Shown in pieces: positions 1 to 7,665 of a stretch of DNA of 32,879 bases (its first letter is position 1; each line of letters opens with the position of its first letter). The DNA comes from Clostridia bacterium (GTDB lineage: Bacteria; Bacillota; Clostridia; Oscillospirales; UBA644). The stretch spans positions 1 through 32,879 of the forward strand of contig JAFSAH010000003.1 of the NCBI GenBank assembly GCA_017441125.1, given 5' to 3'. A model generated the notes under the pieces. It made no database searches, was not told the DNA's origin, and saw only the letters and a list, made by a program, of their open reading frames with translations. Both the position numbers and the translations under genes were made by a program.

Positions 1-41
1 AATTAAATAATCTTCTTTATAAGAACTTTATATCAAAAAAT

Positions 42-90
42 AAAAAAGGCACTTATCAGCTCATATAAAGCGGTAAGTACCTTTTATTTC
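42..90 (-). terminator. Terminator after the SGNH hydrolase gene
   Basis: An imperfect hairpin of about 13 pairs (44-57 with 72-85, one A.C mismatch) is followed on the minus strand by a long T-rich tract. It lies just downstream of the stop at 106, so it probably ends the minus-strand cdd/membrane protein/esterase transcript. The AT-rich outer stem could also work in the other direction. Confidence 0.75.
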
Positions 91-105
91 AGATATACTT
101 ATTTC

Positions 106-720
106 TTACATTTTAATGAGAGGCGCAACGTATTGGCAATATAGTTTACCGATAAATTCCGCTCCCATATCTGTGGGATGTACACCGTCAGAAGCGAACT
201 CCGTGGGTTCTTTGCCGATATACGCAGAAGCAAGAAGTCCGTCTGTCGGAAGATATACGTCTGCGTATTCTCTTGCAAGTCTTCTGATAATCTGAATCTT
301 CGGGTCAAGGTCTTCACGGAAGACTTCATTGTCCGCAACCGGAATCAGAAAAGGTTCAAGAATCATAATTTTTGCTTTTGTCTGAGTTTTGATTTTTTCA
401 AGAACCGTTCTGTATCTTGCCTCAAAAATTTCTGAAGGAATCCAACTCTTATCATCTGCATGATGCCAGGTGTCGTTTATACCTATCATTATAGACACGA
501 TATCAGGTTGAACGTCGATAAAATCACTTTCAAGTCTATCAACGAGATCCATTGTCTGATCTCCGCTGATACCCAGATCTACAAATTCAAACTCCACATC
601 AGGGAAAGTTTTTCTCATCAATTCCGCAGCATATTTAGGATAGCCCGCGCCGAGATCATGTATATCATCACGGTCGCGACCCGCATCTGTAATACTGTCA
701 CCCTGAAAAAGAATTTTCAT
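106..720 (-). CDS. SGNH/GDSL-type esterase or lipase
   Basis: This 204-residue protein has all four SGNH blocks: GDSIT with the nucleophile Ser9 at the very N-terminus, ISGDQT (Gly53), GIND (Asn82) and DGVHPTDMG with Asp178 and His181. Known members are serine esterases acting on acyl or acetyl esters of lipids, carbohydrates or peptidoglycan. No signal peptide is visible because the catalytic Ser is only nine residues in, so the enzyme is probably cytoplasmic. It is the last of three same-strand genes after cdd and a small membrane protein. The substrate cannot be deduced; the closest shape is the TesA/rhamnogalacturonan-acetylesterase-like family. Confidence 0.9.
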   Translation of the reverse strand: MKILFQGDSITDAGRDRDDIHDLGAGYPKYAAELMRKTFPDVEFEFVDLGISGDQTMDLVDRLESDFIDVQPDIVSIMIGINDTWHHADDKSWIPSEIFEARYRTVLEKIKTQTKAKIMILEPFLIPVADNEVFREDLDPKIQIIRRLAREYADVYLPTDGLLASAYIGKEPTEFASDGVHPTDMGAEFIGKLYCQYVAPLIKM

Positions 721-744
721 ACTTCTGTTTCTCCTTGAAGTTAA

Positions 745-987
745 TTATTTGATAACCTTAAAGAAAACGAGAAGAGCAACAACGATACCTACGAAGCAAT
801 AAATGCCAAGAAGGCCGGAAATAATGCCAAGCACCCAAACCAAGATTCCACCGAGAAGGGGAATAATTGAAACGATGCTGGACACAACACCGAGTAATGC
901 GGGAAGAATAATGTAAAGAACTATGTAGAGAACGAGTGAGCCAACACTATTGGCCTTGTAACTGAACGGGAAAAGTTTTGCAAGCAT
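745..987 (-). CDS. Small hydrophobic membrane protein
   Basis: This 80-residue protein is almost wholly hydrophobic after a short KLFPFSYKAN head. Two or three membrane segments can be drawn (about residues 15-36, 38-60 and 60-78), rich in Ile, Val, Leu and Gly and ending in a basic FFKVIK. An AGGAG ribosome binding site lies about nine bases before the ATG. It sits between cdd (29-base gap) and the esterase (24-base gap), so all three are probably co-transcribed. I do not recognise a function; a small membrane-shaping or stress protein is possible but is only a guess. Confidence 0.75.
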   Translation of the reverse strand: MLAKLFPFSYKANSVGSLVLYIVLYIILPALLGVVSSIVSIIPLLGGILVWVLGIISGLLGIYCFVGIVVALLVFFKVIK

Positions 988-1016
988 TTTTAAAATCTCC
1001 TTTTATAAAATAATTT

Positions 1017-1394
1017 TTAATATATAAAGGAATCCGGCAATAACTCATTAAGTTTTTTGGAAACAAGAGTTCCGTCGGGTTCTTTATAGACGACTGTAAT
1101 ATCGGGGGAAAATTCCATTAAAAACTGACGGCATATTCCGCATGGAGTACAGCTTTTCATAGTTCCGGAAATTGCGATTTTTACAAAATCACGGAAACCG
1201 CCGCTTACAGCAGAAACGACAGCGCTTCGTTCCGCACAGATAGTTGCACCGAAGGAAGAATTTTCCACGTTTACACCGGTAAAAACGTTACCGTCAGACG
1301 TAAGCAACGCCGCACCGACTTTTATGTTGGAATAAGGAGAATATGCATTATCTTTTATTTCGTCGGCTATCTGCCAAAGTTGGGAGTCCGTCAT
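1017..1394 (-). CDS. cdd: Cytidine deaminase (homotetrameric type)
   Basis: This enzyme deaminates cytidine and deoxycytidine to uridine and deoxyuridine in pyrimidine salvage. The 125-residue length fits the short tetrameric class. The zinc site is intact: Cys53-Ala-Glu55 with Glu55 as proton shuttle, and P-C85-G-I-C88. The N-terminal YSPYSNIKVGAAL and the VNVENSSFG substrate motif are typical of the family. It is probably the first gene of a minus-strand operon with the small membrane protein and the esterase, driven by the promoter at 1426-1454. The assignment is secure. Confidence 0.97.
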   Translation of the reverse strand: MTDSQLWQIADEIKDNAYSPYSNIKVGAALLTSDGNVFTGVNVENSSFGATICAERSAVVSAVSGGFRDFVKIAISGTMKSCTPCGICRQFLMEFSPDITVVYKEPDGTLVSKKLNELLPDSFIY

Positions 1395-1425
1395 AAATTT
1401 TACCTCAATTTATTTCTATACTTAT

Positions 1426-1454
1426 AGTTTACCATAAATATCAAAATTTGTCAA
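1426..1454 (-). promoter_or_regulatory. Sigma-A promoter of cdd
   Basis: On the minus strand there is TTGACA (1449-1454), a 17-base spacer and TAAACT (1426-1431). The expected start of transcription is near 1420, about 25 bases before the cdd start codon. Confidence 0.8.
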
Positions 1455-1545
1455 GTACAAATTTTAATTCTATTTATATCCTACATATATTATATGCAAA
1501 AGTTCAAAATATACATATGAAACAAATTGAAAGGACAAGAATTAA

Positions 1546-1770
1546 ATGAGCAAAAAGAAAAATAAGAAACCAATTTTACCTGAAGGTGAAAACTTTTTTG
1601 GTTTTTCCAAAAACTGCGAAGATGCAATGTTTTACAATCCTGTCGCTTCCGTAAACGACTGCACAGGATATGCGGTAAAACCGCCAATAACAAAAGAAGA
1701 AGCGAAAAATAGGGCAAGACTTGTAAACTCCCCTGCTACAGGCAATATAATAGAGGAAAAATTCAGATAA
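1546..1770 (+). CDS. Small hypothetical protein of unknown function
   Basis: This 74-residue reading frame has a credible AAAGGA ribosome binding site about ten bases before the ATG. It starts with a very basic head (MSKKKNKKP), followed by an acidic/aromatic stretch (GENFFGFSKNCEDAMFYNP), a TGYAVKPPITKEEA segment and a short helical tail. It has no signal peptide, membrane segment or recognised motif. The layout is faintly like short clostridial DUF3787-type proteins, but I would not name it so. It is the only plus-strand gene in the first 6.9 kb, lying between cdd and the fumarase gene. No clear promoter is visible upstream. Confidence 0.6.
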   Translation: MSKKKNKKPILPEGENFFGFSKNCEDAMFYNPVASVNDCTGYAVKPPITKEEAKNRARLVNSPATGNIIEEKFR

Positions 1771-1817
1771 AGATTTGTGGATATCACCCATTAAATATAA
1801 ATTCAACTTTTCAATAT

Positions 1818-2666
1818 TTAAATATTAACACTCTTATGTCTCGTCACATGGCAACCCATATTGAGAGCAACAGGAAGACCTGCGATATGAGTGGGGTATT
1901 CTTCAATATTTACCGCAAGGGCAGTTACATCTCCGCCGAAGCCTTGCGCACCGATACCCGTCTTGTTAACTTCCGCAAGAATTCGAGCTTCAAGGTCAGC
2001 ATATCTCTTTTTGGGATTTCTGATATTTGAATTTCTGATAAGCGCTTTTTTAGCGAGCAACGCGGAATATTCAAAATCGCCACCGATACCTATTCCTATA
2101 ACAACGGGCGGACAAGGTTTGCTGCCTGCTTTTTTCACAGAATCCACAATAAAATTCACAATATCATCATCTGTTGCTGAAGGATTGAACATTTTCAACG
2201 CACTCATGTTTTCACTTCCGAAGCCTTTGGGTGCGGCAGTAATTTTCACGCTGTCTCCCTCAACTATTTCGGTATACAAAATCGCAGGAGTATTATCACC
2301 GGTGTTTTTGCGTTCAAGAGGGTCTCCAACAACAGAGCAACGCATAAATCCCTCAATATACGCCTCGGAAACGCCTTTATTTACAGCATCACGGAGAAGT
2401 CCGCCTGTAAAATGAACGTCCTGACCGATTTCCATAAAAACAACGGCCATTCCGGTATCCTGACATATAGGCACGTTCAATTCCTTTGCGGCAACTTCAT
2501 TTTCAAGACAGCATTTCAACGCATAAGCACACCCCGACGAAGTCTCCTTATCGGCAGCACATCTCATTAACGATGAAATATCTTCGGGTAAAAAATAATT
2601 TGCTTCAATAAAAAGATTTTTCACGGTTTCCCGCACTTTATCGACACTGATTTCTCTCATTTTCAT
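1818..2666 (-). CDS. Class I fumarate hydratase, alpha subunit (TtdA/FumA N-terminal type)
   Basis: Class I fumarases are oxygen-sensitive [4Fe-4S] hydro-lyases that interconvert fumarate and malate; relatives act on L-tartrate. The 282-residue length fits the separate alpha subunit of two-subunit enzymes. The three iron-sulfur cysteines expected of the alpha part are present in VPICQDTG, SKPCPPVV(IG repeat) and NMGCHVTRH. The beta subunit, usually the next gene downstream, is absent: the neighbour is the converging small gene at 1546-1770. The start could be the ATG at 2666 (AAGGA only four bases away) or the one at 2660. Fumarate versus tartrate specificity cannot be decided from sequence alone. 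Confidence 0.92.
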   Translation of the reverse strand: MKMREISVDKVRETVKNLFIEANYFLPEDISSLMRCAADKETSSGCAYALKCCLENEVAAKELNVPICQDTGMAVVFMEIGQDVHFTGGLLRDAVNKGVSEAYIEGFMRCSVVGDPLERKNTGDNTPAILYTEIVEGDSVKITAAPKGFGSENMSALKMFNPSATDDDIVNFIVDSVKKAGSKPCPPVVIGIGIGGDFEYSALLAKKALIRNSNIRNPKKRYADLEARILAEVNKTGIGAQGFGGDVTALAVNIEEYPTHIAGLPVALNMGCHVTRHKSVNI

Positions 2667-2784
2667 TTATTCCTTTGCAAAAAATAAACACTTGGGGCAA
2701 TTCAATGCAAAAACAGAAAAACATATTGGAACTTTGTCGTTTTCGTCACGACAGTTTTCTCGTTTTTTCACACATATCTTCTGA

Positions 2785-2885
2785 TATAATATAGTAGATG
2801 TTTTACTCCCTTCATTGACCCCATATTTTTTACTTTCTTCATTTTTCTTTATCTTTGCCGCCCTGAGAATATCAGGGCGGTCTTT
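2785..2885 (+). ncRNA. Candidate short plus-strand transcript ending in a terminator
   Basis: Between the fumarase and isomerase genes is a strong hairpin, CCGCCCTGA/TCAGGGCGG (about 2859-2881), followed by TCTTTCTTTT on the plus strand. The flank read in the minus direction is A-rich, so as a terminator it faces the plus strand, where no gene precedes it. A TATAAT lies at 2785-2790 but has no convincing -35 box. A small RNA of roughly 90 bases is possible. The hairpin may instead simply protect or separate the minus-strand transcripts. Confidence 0.25.
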
Positions 2886-2888
2886 CTT

Positions 2889-3689
2889 TTAACTCAAAAG
2901 CACACGGTAGTTTTCAGCGATATCTTTATAAGAAACGCCGCTTTGCTTGACCTCATAAAGAAAACGTCCCGTATAACCCACAGATTCCAGAGTTTCGATT
3001 ATCTTTCCCCAATCATTTATTCCATTTCCTGGAAGCCAATGACGTTCATTTACAAAATCATAGTCGGAAACGTGTAAAGTTACAATTTTATTCCCAACGG
3101 CTTTTATATAATCAATATTACTTTCGGAAAGATTATGGTTCATATCAAAACAAACCCGAAGATCGGGAATTCTTTCAAGGAAGTAAAGCATTTCATCATG
3201 AGTTCTGCAAAGACAGGTTCTCGGAAGATTTTCCAAAGCCAACTGCATACCGAGTTTCTTTGCGTTTTCCGAAAGGGCAGAAATAACGGTACAAGCCATT
3301 TCAAGACGCTCCGCTCTTTCCTCTTCCGTATACGGCTCGCCGCTTGGATGAAGCACCGCAATTTTTATGCCTGCCCTTGCCGCCGCTTCCATAATCATCG
3401 TATTGACTTTTATCGCAAACAGGTCATTTCGAGGATCAGTAATGTCAATCACTGAAAAAGGCGCAAACGGAAGATGCACAGATGAAATATTAACACCGTG
3501 CGATTTTGCAAATTCAGAAATCTCAACGGATTTTTCAAAATAATCATTTTCGAAAAAAGGTCTCATATCTCCCGATGCAAGTTCAACGTGGGAAATTCCT
3601 GCCGAACGGAGCTTTTCCAACTCTTCAGTGCTCAAAACCACATTAAACCCAACGGACACAGCCACGGGCCAGTTTTTCCTTGATGACAT
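2889..3689 (-). CDS. Sugar phosphate isomerase/epimerase-family TIM-barrel protein
   Basis: This 266-residue protein has the AP-endonuclease-2/xylose-isomerase-like TIM-barrel pattern, with metal-ligand motifs on successive strands: VLHPSGEP, LALENLP (Glu), VCFDMNHN (Asp and His), VTLHVSDYD (His), LPGNG and FLYEVK (Glu). Relatives isomerise or epimerise sugars or inositols using a divalent metal. There is no signal peptide, so it should be cytoplasmic. The start has AAGGAG about ten bases upstream. It stands alone, separated from thrB by 156 bases. Substrate unknown; a distant paralogue lies at 9163-9972. Confidence 0.85.
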   Translation of the reverse strand: MSSRKNWPVAVSVGFNVVLSTEELEKLRSAGISHVELASGDMRPFFENDYFEKSVEISEFAKSHGVNISSVHLPFAPFSVIDITDPRNDLFAIKVNTMIMEAAARAGIKIAVLHPSGEPYTEEERAERLEMACTVISALSENAKKLGMQLALENLPRTCLCRTHDEMLYFLERIPDLRVCFDMNHNLSESNIDYIKAVGNKIVTLHVSDYDFVNERHWLPGNGINDWGKIIETLESVGYTGRFLYEVKQSGVSYKDIAENYRVLLS

Positions 3690-3720
3690 ACTTTTCTCTC
3701 CTTATTATAATATAATTTTC

Positions 3721-3757
3721 GCGGGAGTATTTTTTCATGAGAAAAGAACACCCCCGC
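3721..3757. repeat. Long imperfect palindrome between thrB and the isomerase gene
   Basis: The 37-base segment is nearly its own reverse complement: GCGGG at one end pairs with CCCGC at the other, and the arms continue through GT/AC, TT/AA and TT/AA with regularly spaced A.C mismatches to a centre near CATGAG. A second small hairpin (CCCCAA/TTGGGG) follows at about 3760-3780. Neither has a good T-tract for the minus strand, so the region may be a weak terminator, a processing site or an operator. Confidence 0.4.
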
Positions 3758-3845
3758 ACCCCCAAGAAAGAAGATTGGGGTAAAATATAAAATTTGATTT
3801 TTTAACAGTTTCCTTCCGTCAGGAAGTCCAATTCAATTTAGTTGC

Positions 3846-4772
3846 TTACGGCTTTATAATTACAGCGCCTTCGTTATCAACCTTTACAGGCTGAACCAGC
3901 CAAAAATGTTCAAACTGACTTACGAAGCCTCTGATTTTTTCTTCAACGTTTGATCCTGCAGGATTGACGAGCATAAGTGTGGGACCTGCGCCGCTGAGAT
4001 ATCCGCCGTAACTGCCGAAATCAACCGCCGCCTTAAGAATTGCTTCCATTCCCGGAATGAGGATTTTTCTGTAAGGCTGATGAATCTCGTCCTGCATCGC
4101 AATCGAAAGAGCCTTAAAATTCCCACTCATCATCGAGGAAACCAAAAGTGCTACTCTTGAGCAGTTAAAAACTGCCTGTTCTTTAGTGTAAGCCCTTGGA
4201 AGAACTGCTCTTGCATCAGCTGTTGACAAAGGGAAATCAGGAACAAGAGCCAAAAACTCAAGTTTTTCACTAACGTCAATTTTCACATATTCAAAACGTT
4301 TTCCTTCAGAAGCTCCAACGACCATGCCGCCTTTAAATGCAGGAGCAACGTTATCGGGGTGTCCCTCACACTCAACAGCCATATTCATAAGATAATCACG
4401 GGAAACCTTATTTCCGGTAAGTTCATTTGCAGCTAAAAGTCCGGCTACAATACAAGCCGCACTGCTGCCCAAACCTCTGGTAAGCGGAATTCTATCGTAT
4501 TGCTTAAGGGCAAATTTAGGCAATGTTGCACCTGTAACCTTGGCGAAATGTCTCATAGTCCAAACTATGAGATTGTCTTCACCTAAAGGAATATGCTGTT
4601 TTGCGCTGACACGAGGATCGACCAAACAGTCGCTGGTGACAAGAGGCATGTCTGCAATACCGTCTTCTTCCGTATAGACCTCGACCTCGTTATAAATATT
4701 GACAGCCAAACCTGCCGTATCAAAACACGGCCCCATATTTGCACTGGTTGCGGGAACTTTGATCTTAAACAT
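3846..4772 (-). CDS. thrB: Homoserine kinase
   Basis: This GHMP-family kinase phosphorylates L-homoserine to O-phosphohomoserine, the substrate of threonine synthase. The 308-residue protein opens with the family motif VPATSANMGPCFDTAG and has the ATP-binding loop PLTRGLGSSAACIVAG around residues 90-110. Near the C-terminus is YGGYLSGAGPTLM, the third GHMP motif. It lies 16 bases after thrC on the same strand, so the last two steps of threonine synthesis are encoded together in the order acetyltransferase-thrC-thrB. Confidence 0.97.
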   Translation of the reverse strand: MFKIKVPATSANMGPCFDTAGLAVNIYNEVEVYTEEDGIADMPLVTSDCLVDPRVSAKQHIPLGEDNLIVWTMRHFAKVTGATLPKFALKQYDRIPLTRGLGSSAACIVAGLLAANELTGNKVSRDYLMNMAVECEGHPDNVAPAFKGGMVVGASEGKRFEYVKIDVSEKLEFLALVPDFPLSTADARAVLPRAYTKEQAVFNCSRVALLVSSMMSGNFKALSIAMQDEIHQPYRKILIPGMEAILKAAVDFGSYGGYLSGAGPTLMLVNPAGSNVEEKIRGFVSQFEHFWLVQPVKVDNEGAVIIKP

Positions 4773-4788
4773 TTTTATTTCCTCTTAT

Positions 4789-5847
4789 TTATTTGAAAAG
4801 TTTTGAGAGTTCGTTAAGGTCAGGCTTGAATTTCTGAATTTCCATATTGTCGTTAACAACAACACTCGTATCTTTAAGACCGTTACCTGTAAGAATACAA
4901 GCAATATCTATCTGTCTGTCCTTTTCAAGTTTGCCTTCTTTAACCTTTTTAATAAGACCTGCGATTGAAGCACAGCTTGCAGGTTCAGCAAAAATACCGT
5001 CTTCTGCAGCAAGAAGTTTCTGAGCTTCAAGGATTTCTTCATCGCTTACTTTATCTATTGTACCGTTACTTTCATCTCTTGCCGCGGTTGCGAGCTTCCA
5101 GCTTGCGGGATTACCTATTCTGATAGCTGTTGCAATGGTTTCGGGGTTGGGGAATACTCTGTTTTCAACAATGGGAGCAGCTCCTTCAGCCTGGAAACCT
5201 GTCATTTTGGGAAGATTTGTAACTTCTTTATTTGCATAATATTCTTTAAAGCCCATCCAATATGCGGAAATATTACCTGCATTACCAACAGGAAGCATAA
5301 GATAGTCGGGAGCTCTGCCGAGAGCGTCACAAATTTCAAATGCGCCTGTTTTCTGACCCTGAAGTCTCCAGGGGTTAATGGAGTTAACAAGTGTTACGGG
5401 CTGTGTTTTGGAAAGTTCAACAACCATGTTGAGAGCGTCATCAAAGTTACCGTCGATAGCAATAACTTCAGCGCCGTAAATAATAGCCTGAGCAAGTTTG
5501 CCGAGAGCAATTTTCTTATCGGGAATAAGAACGTATGCCTTCATACCTGCAACTGCGGCATATGCAGCGGCGGAAGCGGAAGTATTTCCTGTTGAAGCAC
5601 AAATAACAGCCTTTGAACCTGCTTCGTTTGCCTTTGTAACAGCCATGGTCATGCCTCTGTCCTTGAAAGAACCCGTAGGGTTAAGACCTTCAAACTTAAC
5701 ATATACGTTTGCATTTGTCAAACCGATTGCTTTGGGGAGATTTTTAAGCTTAAGAAAAAGTGTGTTACCTTCATTAAGGGTAACGATTTTACTTTTATCT
5801 TCTACAGGAAGATATTTACTGTATTTGTTAATTAATCCTTCGTACAT
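4789..5847 (-). CDS. thrC: Threonine synthase
   Basis: This PLP enzyme converts O-phosphohomoserine to threonine. The Schiff-base lysine is Lys62 in GSFKDRGM, preceded by KFEGLNPT; the phosphate-binding [14 protein letters not shown] loop and the C-terminal ILTGNGLKD are typical. I place the start at the ATG at 5847, because GAAGG lies eight bases upstream. This gives 352 residues, the usual length for the short bacterial form; a TTG at 5862 would add five residues but has no proper ribosome binding site. It is 18 bases after the acetyltransferase gene and 16 bases before thrB. Confidence 0.96.
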   Translation of the reverse strand: MYEGLINKYSKYLPVEDKSKIVTLNEGNTLFLKLKNLPKAIGLTNANVYVKFEGLNPTGSFKDRGMTMAVTKANEAGSKAVICASTGNTSASAAAYAAVAGMKAYVLIPDKKIALGKLAQAIIYGAEVIAIDGNFDDALNMVVELSKTQPVTLVNSINPWRLQGQKTGAFEICDALGRAPDYLMLPVGNAGNISAYWMGFKEYYANKEVTNLPKMTGFQAEGAAPIVENRVFPNPETIATAIRIGNPASWKLATAARDESNGTIDKVSDEEILEAQKLLAAEDGIFAEPASCASIAGLIKKVKEGKLEKDRQIDIACILTGNGLKDTSVVVNDNMEIQKFKPDLNELSKLFK

Positions 5848-5865
5848 TTTATATACCTTCAATCT

Positions 5866-6645
5866 TTATAAAATTATATTATTTAAACCGAAAAGTTCGG
5901 CTATAAGTTGCTGTTCTTCTGCTTTATCTTTAGGAGTAATGTTTCTCATTACATTACCTTTGGAAGATACTCTGAAATTTTTACCGTCATAAGAATTCAA
6001 TCCCACATTTGTTTTAAGAGCAAGCATGGGTTCTTTATTAAAGACAGATTCAGGACTTTTTTCACAGTAAAAAGAGGGCTGAAGAAAATCCACGGAAAGC
6101 TGAACTTCATCGGTAAACGAATAAAGCTTTTTCCATTCGCCCAAAAGTTTTTTCTGCCAAAGGACCCAGCCGAGAAAAGGTTCGTTTTCAAAGCGATATT
6201 CAGCGAACCCATCATTCTGAATCACGTTCTCCACGATCCTCAACGGAATACGGGGAGCTTCAACCCCTACACCTACATCACAGGCATATGCTCCGTCAGA
6301 AAGCTGAACCTTAAGAACTCTGTGTCGTCTCATTGGAATATCGGGCTCGTCAAGAAGAAATCGAGCCAAATGCTCCGTAACATCGTAATTCATTGAACGC
6401 AAAAGTGCGCCGAAAAGGCCGTTTATTTCAAAGCAGTATCCCCCACGTTTTTGATTTACGATCTTATCGTAAAGCGCCTCTATTGAGAGATCAAGAGGCA
6501 AACCATGAATTATATCAAGATTCTCATAAGGAACCGACATATAATGCGCTTTATGTATTATCATTAAAAGCTCTAAATCAGGTTCTTTGACTGTAGTCGT
6601 TACCCCGATTCGCTGAAGATACTTATCAATATCAAAATCAAACAT
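5866..6645 (-). CDS. Arylamine N-acetyltransferase (NAT family)
   Basis: This 259-residue protein has the Cys-His-Asp triad of arylamine N-acetyltransferases: Cys71 in KRGGYCFEIN, His108 in MRRHRVLKV and Asp123 in ACDVGVG. The N-terminal HKAHYMSVPYENLDI is also typical. Family members move an acetyl or acyl group from CoA to arylamines, hydrazines or, in biosynthetic versions, amide-forming acceptors. The usual DVGFG reads DVGVG here. It is first in the operon with thrC and thrB, behind the consensus promoter at 6748-6776. Whether the link with threonine synthesis is functional or fortuitous is unknown. Confidence 0.92.
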   Translation of the reverse strand: MFDFDIDKYLQRIGVTTTVKEPDLELLMIIHKAHYMSVPYENLDIIHGLPLDLSIEALYDKIVNQKRGGYCFEINGLFGALLRSMNYDVTEHLARFLLDEPDIPMRRHRVLKVQLSDGAYACDVGVGVEAPRIPLRIVENVIQNDGFAEYRFENEPFLGWVLWQKKLLGEWKKLYSFTDEVQLSVDFLQPSFYCEKSPESVFNKEPMLALKTNVGLNSYDGKNFRVSSKGNVMRNITPKDKAEEQQLIAELFGLNNIIL

Positions 6646-6747
6646 CCGTTATGTTCCCCCATATGGACACGTCGGAATAAGGGAAATGTGCCCACACTTC
6701 TGAAAATTTACATACAGTCAAAAGTTTTCGACGAATATGTACTTATC

Positions 6748-6776
6748 ATTATATCATTTCCTGCCTATAGTGTCAA
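6748..6776 (-). promoter_or_regulatory. Consensus sigma-A promoter of the acetyltransferase-thrC-thrB operon
   Basis: On the minus strand there is a perfect TTGACA (6771-6776), a 17-base spacer and a perfect TATAAT (6748-6753). Transcription should start near 6741, leaving a leader of about 95 bases. I see no T-box, leader peptide or terminator hairpin in that leader. The remainder of the 330-base gap up to mscL (6777-6922) is AT-rich, with nothing else I can identify. Confidence 0.9.
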
Positions 6777-6922
6777 GCAAAAAACTGCTTTTGTTATAAA
6801 TATTTCATGAAGCAAAGAGATGAAGTGCTCCAATATTAAACTTTAGAGGTACGGAAAAACAATTCATTGGCATTTTTGTTGCAAAAATGTTGTTTTAATC
6901 TATAGAACTTTGGCGCTATTTA

Positions 6923-6931
6923 TGCTATAAT
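6923..6931 (+). promoter_or_regulatory. Extended -10 promoter of mscL
   Basis: TGC-TATAAT forms an extended -10 element (TATAAT at 6926-6931). The -35 region 17 bases upstream (TAGAAC, 6903-6908) is poor, which is usual for extended -10 promoters. The start would be near 6938, about 38 bases before the mscL ATG, and an AAGGAG ribosome binding site lies between. Confidence 0.7.
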
Positions 6932-6975
6932 AATTTAGGAACAACTTAAAAAAAGAAAAAAGGAGATAAACCATC

Positions 6976-7479
6976 ATGAAAAAGAGTAAATTTATGGGTG
7001 AATTCAAAAAATTCATTACAAAAGGTAACGTAGCTGATATGGCTGTCGGCATTATCATCGGCGGCGCTTTCCAGAAGATCGTTACATCCTTTGTAAATGA
7101 TCTTGTAATGCCTCTCGTAGGTCTTTTCACAGGAGGAGTAAACTTCAACGATCAGTTTGCAATTCTCAGATTGCCTGAAGGAGTTACAGCAGATCAGGTA
7201 ACAACTCTTGATATCGCAAAAGAGCTCGGCGTTACAACCTTGAATTACGGTTCATTCATTACAATAGTTCTCGACTTCCTTATCATCGCTCTCACAGTAT
7301 TCTTCCTTATCAGAGGTATCAACAAGATTAAAGAATCTGCAGAAAAGATGAAGAAAGAAGAAGAGACAGCTCCTGCCGCTCCCGCAGCACCAACAACAAA
7401 AAAATGTCCTTTCTGCTGCACAGAGATTGCAATCGAAGCTACAAGATGTCCCCATTGTACATCTGAATTGGAAAAATAA
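6976..7479 (+). CDS. mscL: Large-conductance mechanosensitive channel with C-terminal zinc ribbon
   Basis: MscL is a homopentameric membrane channel that opens under membrane tension to release osmolytes during hypo-osmotic shock. The core is typical: FKKFITKGNVADMAVGIIIGGAF leads into TM1 (about residues 18-45), with a periplasmic loop and TM2 at about 93-114. After the cytoplasmic helix and an Ala/Pro-rich linker (132-140) comes an extra zinc-ribbon-like module with CPFC (Cys144, Cys147) and CPHC (Cys158, Cys161). At 167 residues it is longer than the roughly 130-150 usual for MscL. The tail could bind zinc or provide a redox-sensitive oligomerisation cap. It has its own promoter and terminator. 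Confidence 0.96.
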   Translation: MKKSKFMGEFKKFITKGNVADMAVGIIIGGAFQKIVTSFVNDLVMPLVGLFTGGVNFNDQFAILRLPEGVTADQVTTLDIAKELGVTTLNYGSFITIVLDFLIIALTVFFLIRGINKIKESAEKMKKEEETAPAAPAAPTTKKCPFCCTEIAIEATRCPHCTSELEK

Positions 7480-7504
7480 AATTTCAATTTATACTTATTT
7501 TAAA

Positions 7505-7536
7505 ATGGAAGCTCTTATGGGGCTTCCATATTTTTT
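7505..7536 (+). terminator. Rho-independent terminator of mscL
   Basis: The hairpin ATGGAAGC/GCTTCCAT (7505-7512 with 7522-7529) is followed by ATTTTTT, 25 bases after the mscL stop. Confidence 0.9.
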
Positions 7537-7630
7537 CGCTTATACAGAGGTAAATAATGTCAAAACATTGGCAAAAAAGTGACGTTTGAAACCTTAAATC
7601 GAAAAAACAGCCTTAAAATGGGCCAAACTC

Positions 7631-7659
7631 TTGACAAAAAGACTTTTTTATGGTAGAAT
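7631..7659 (+). promoter_or_regulatory. Sigma-A promoter of the 3D-domain protein leader
   Basis: TTGACA (7631-7636), a 17-base spacer and TAGAAT (7654-7659) predict a start near 7666, about 350 bases before the next gene's start codon. A second, weaker candidate lies inside the leader: TTACAT (7866-7871), 18 bases, TATAAT (7890-7895). The 94 bases between the mscL terminator and this promoter show nothing else. Confidence 0.8.
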
Positions 7660-7665
7660 GACACC

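Noticed and set aside
1891-2415. 174-residue plus-strand reading frame inside the fumarase gene
   Set aside because: It is antisense to the clearly coding fumarase alpha subunit and lacks any start signal.
3757-3780. G-quadruplex candidate in the G-rich minus strand before the isomerase gene
   Set aside because: Only two adjacent runs of G are present on that strand; the third is on the opposite strand and forms a small hairpin instead.
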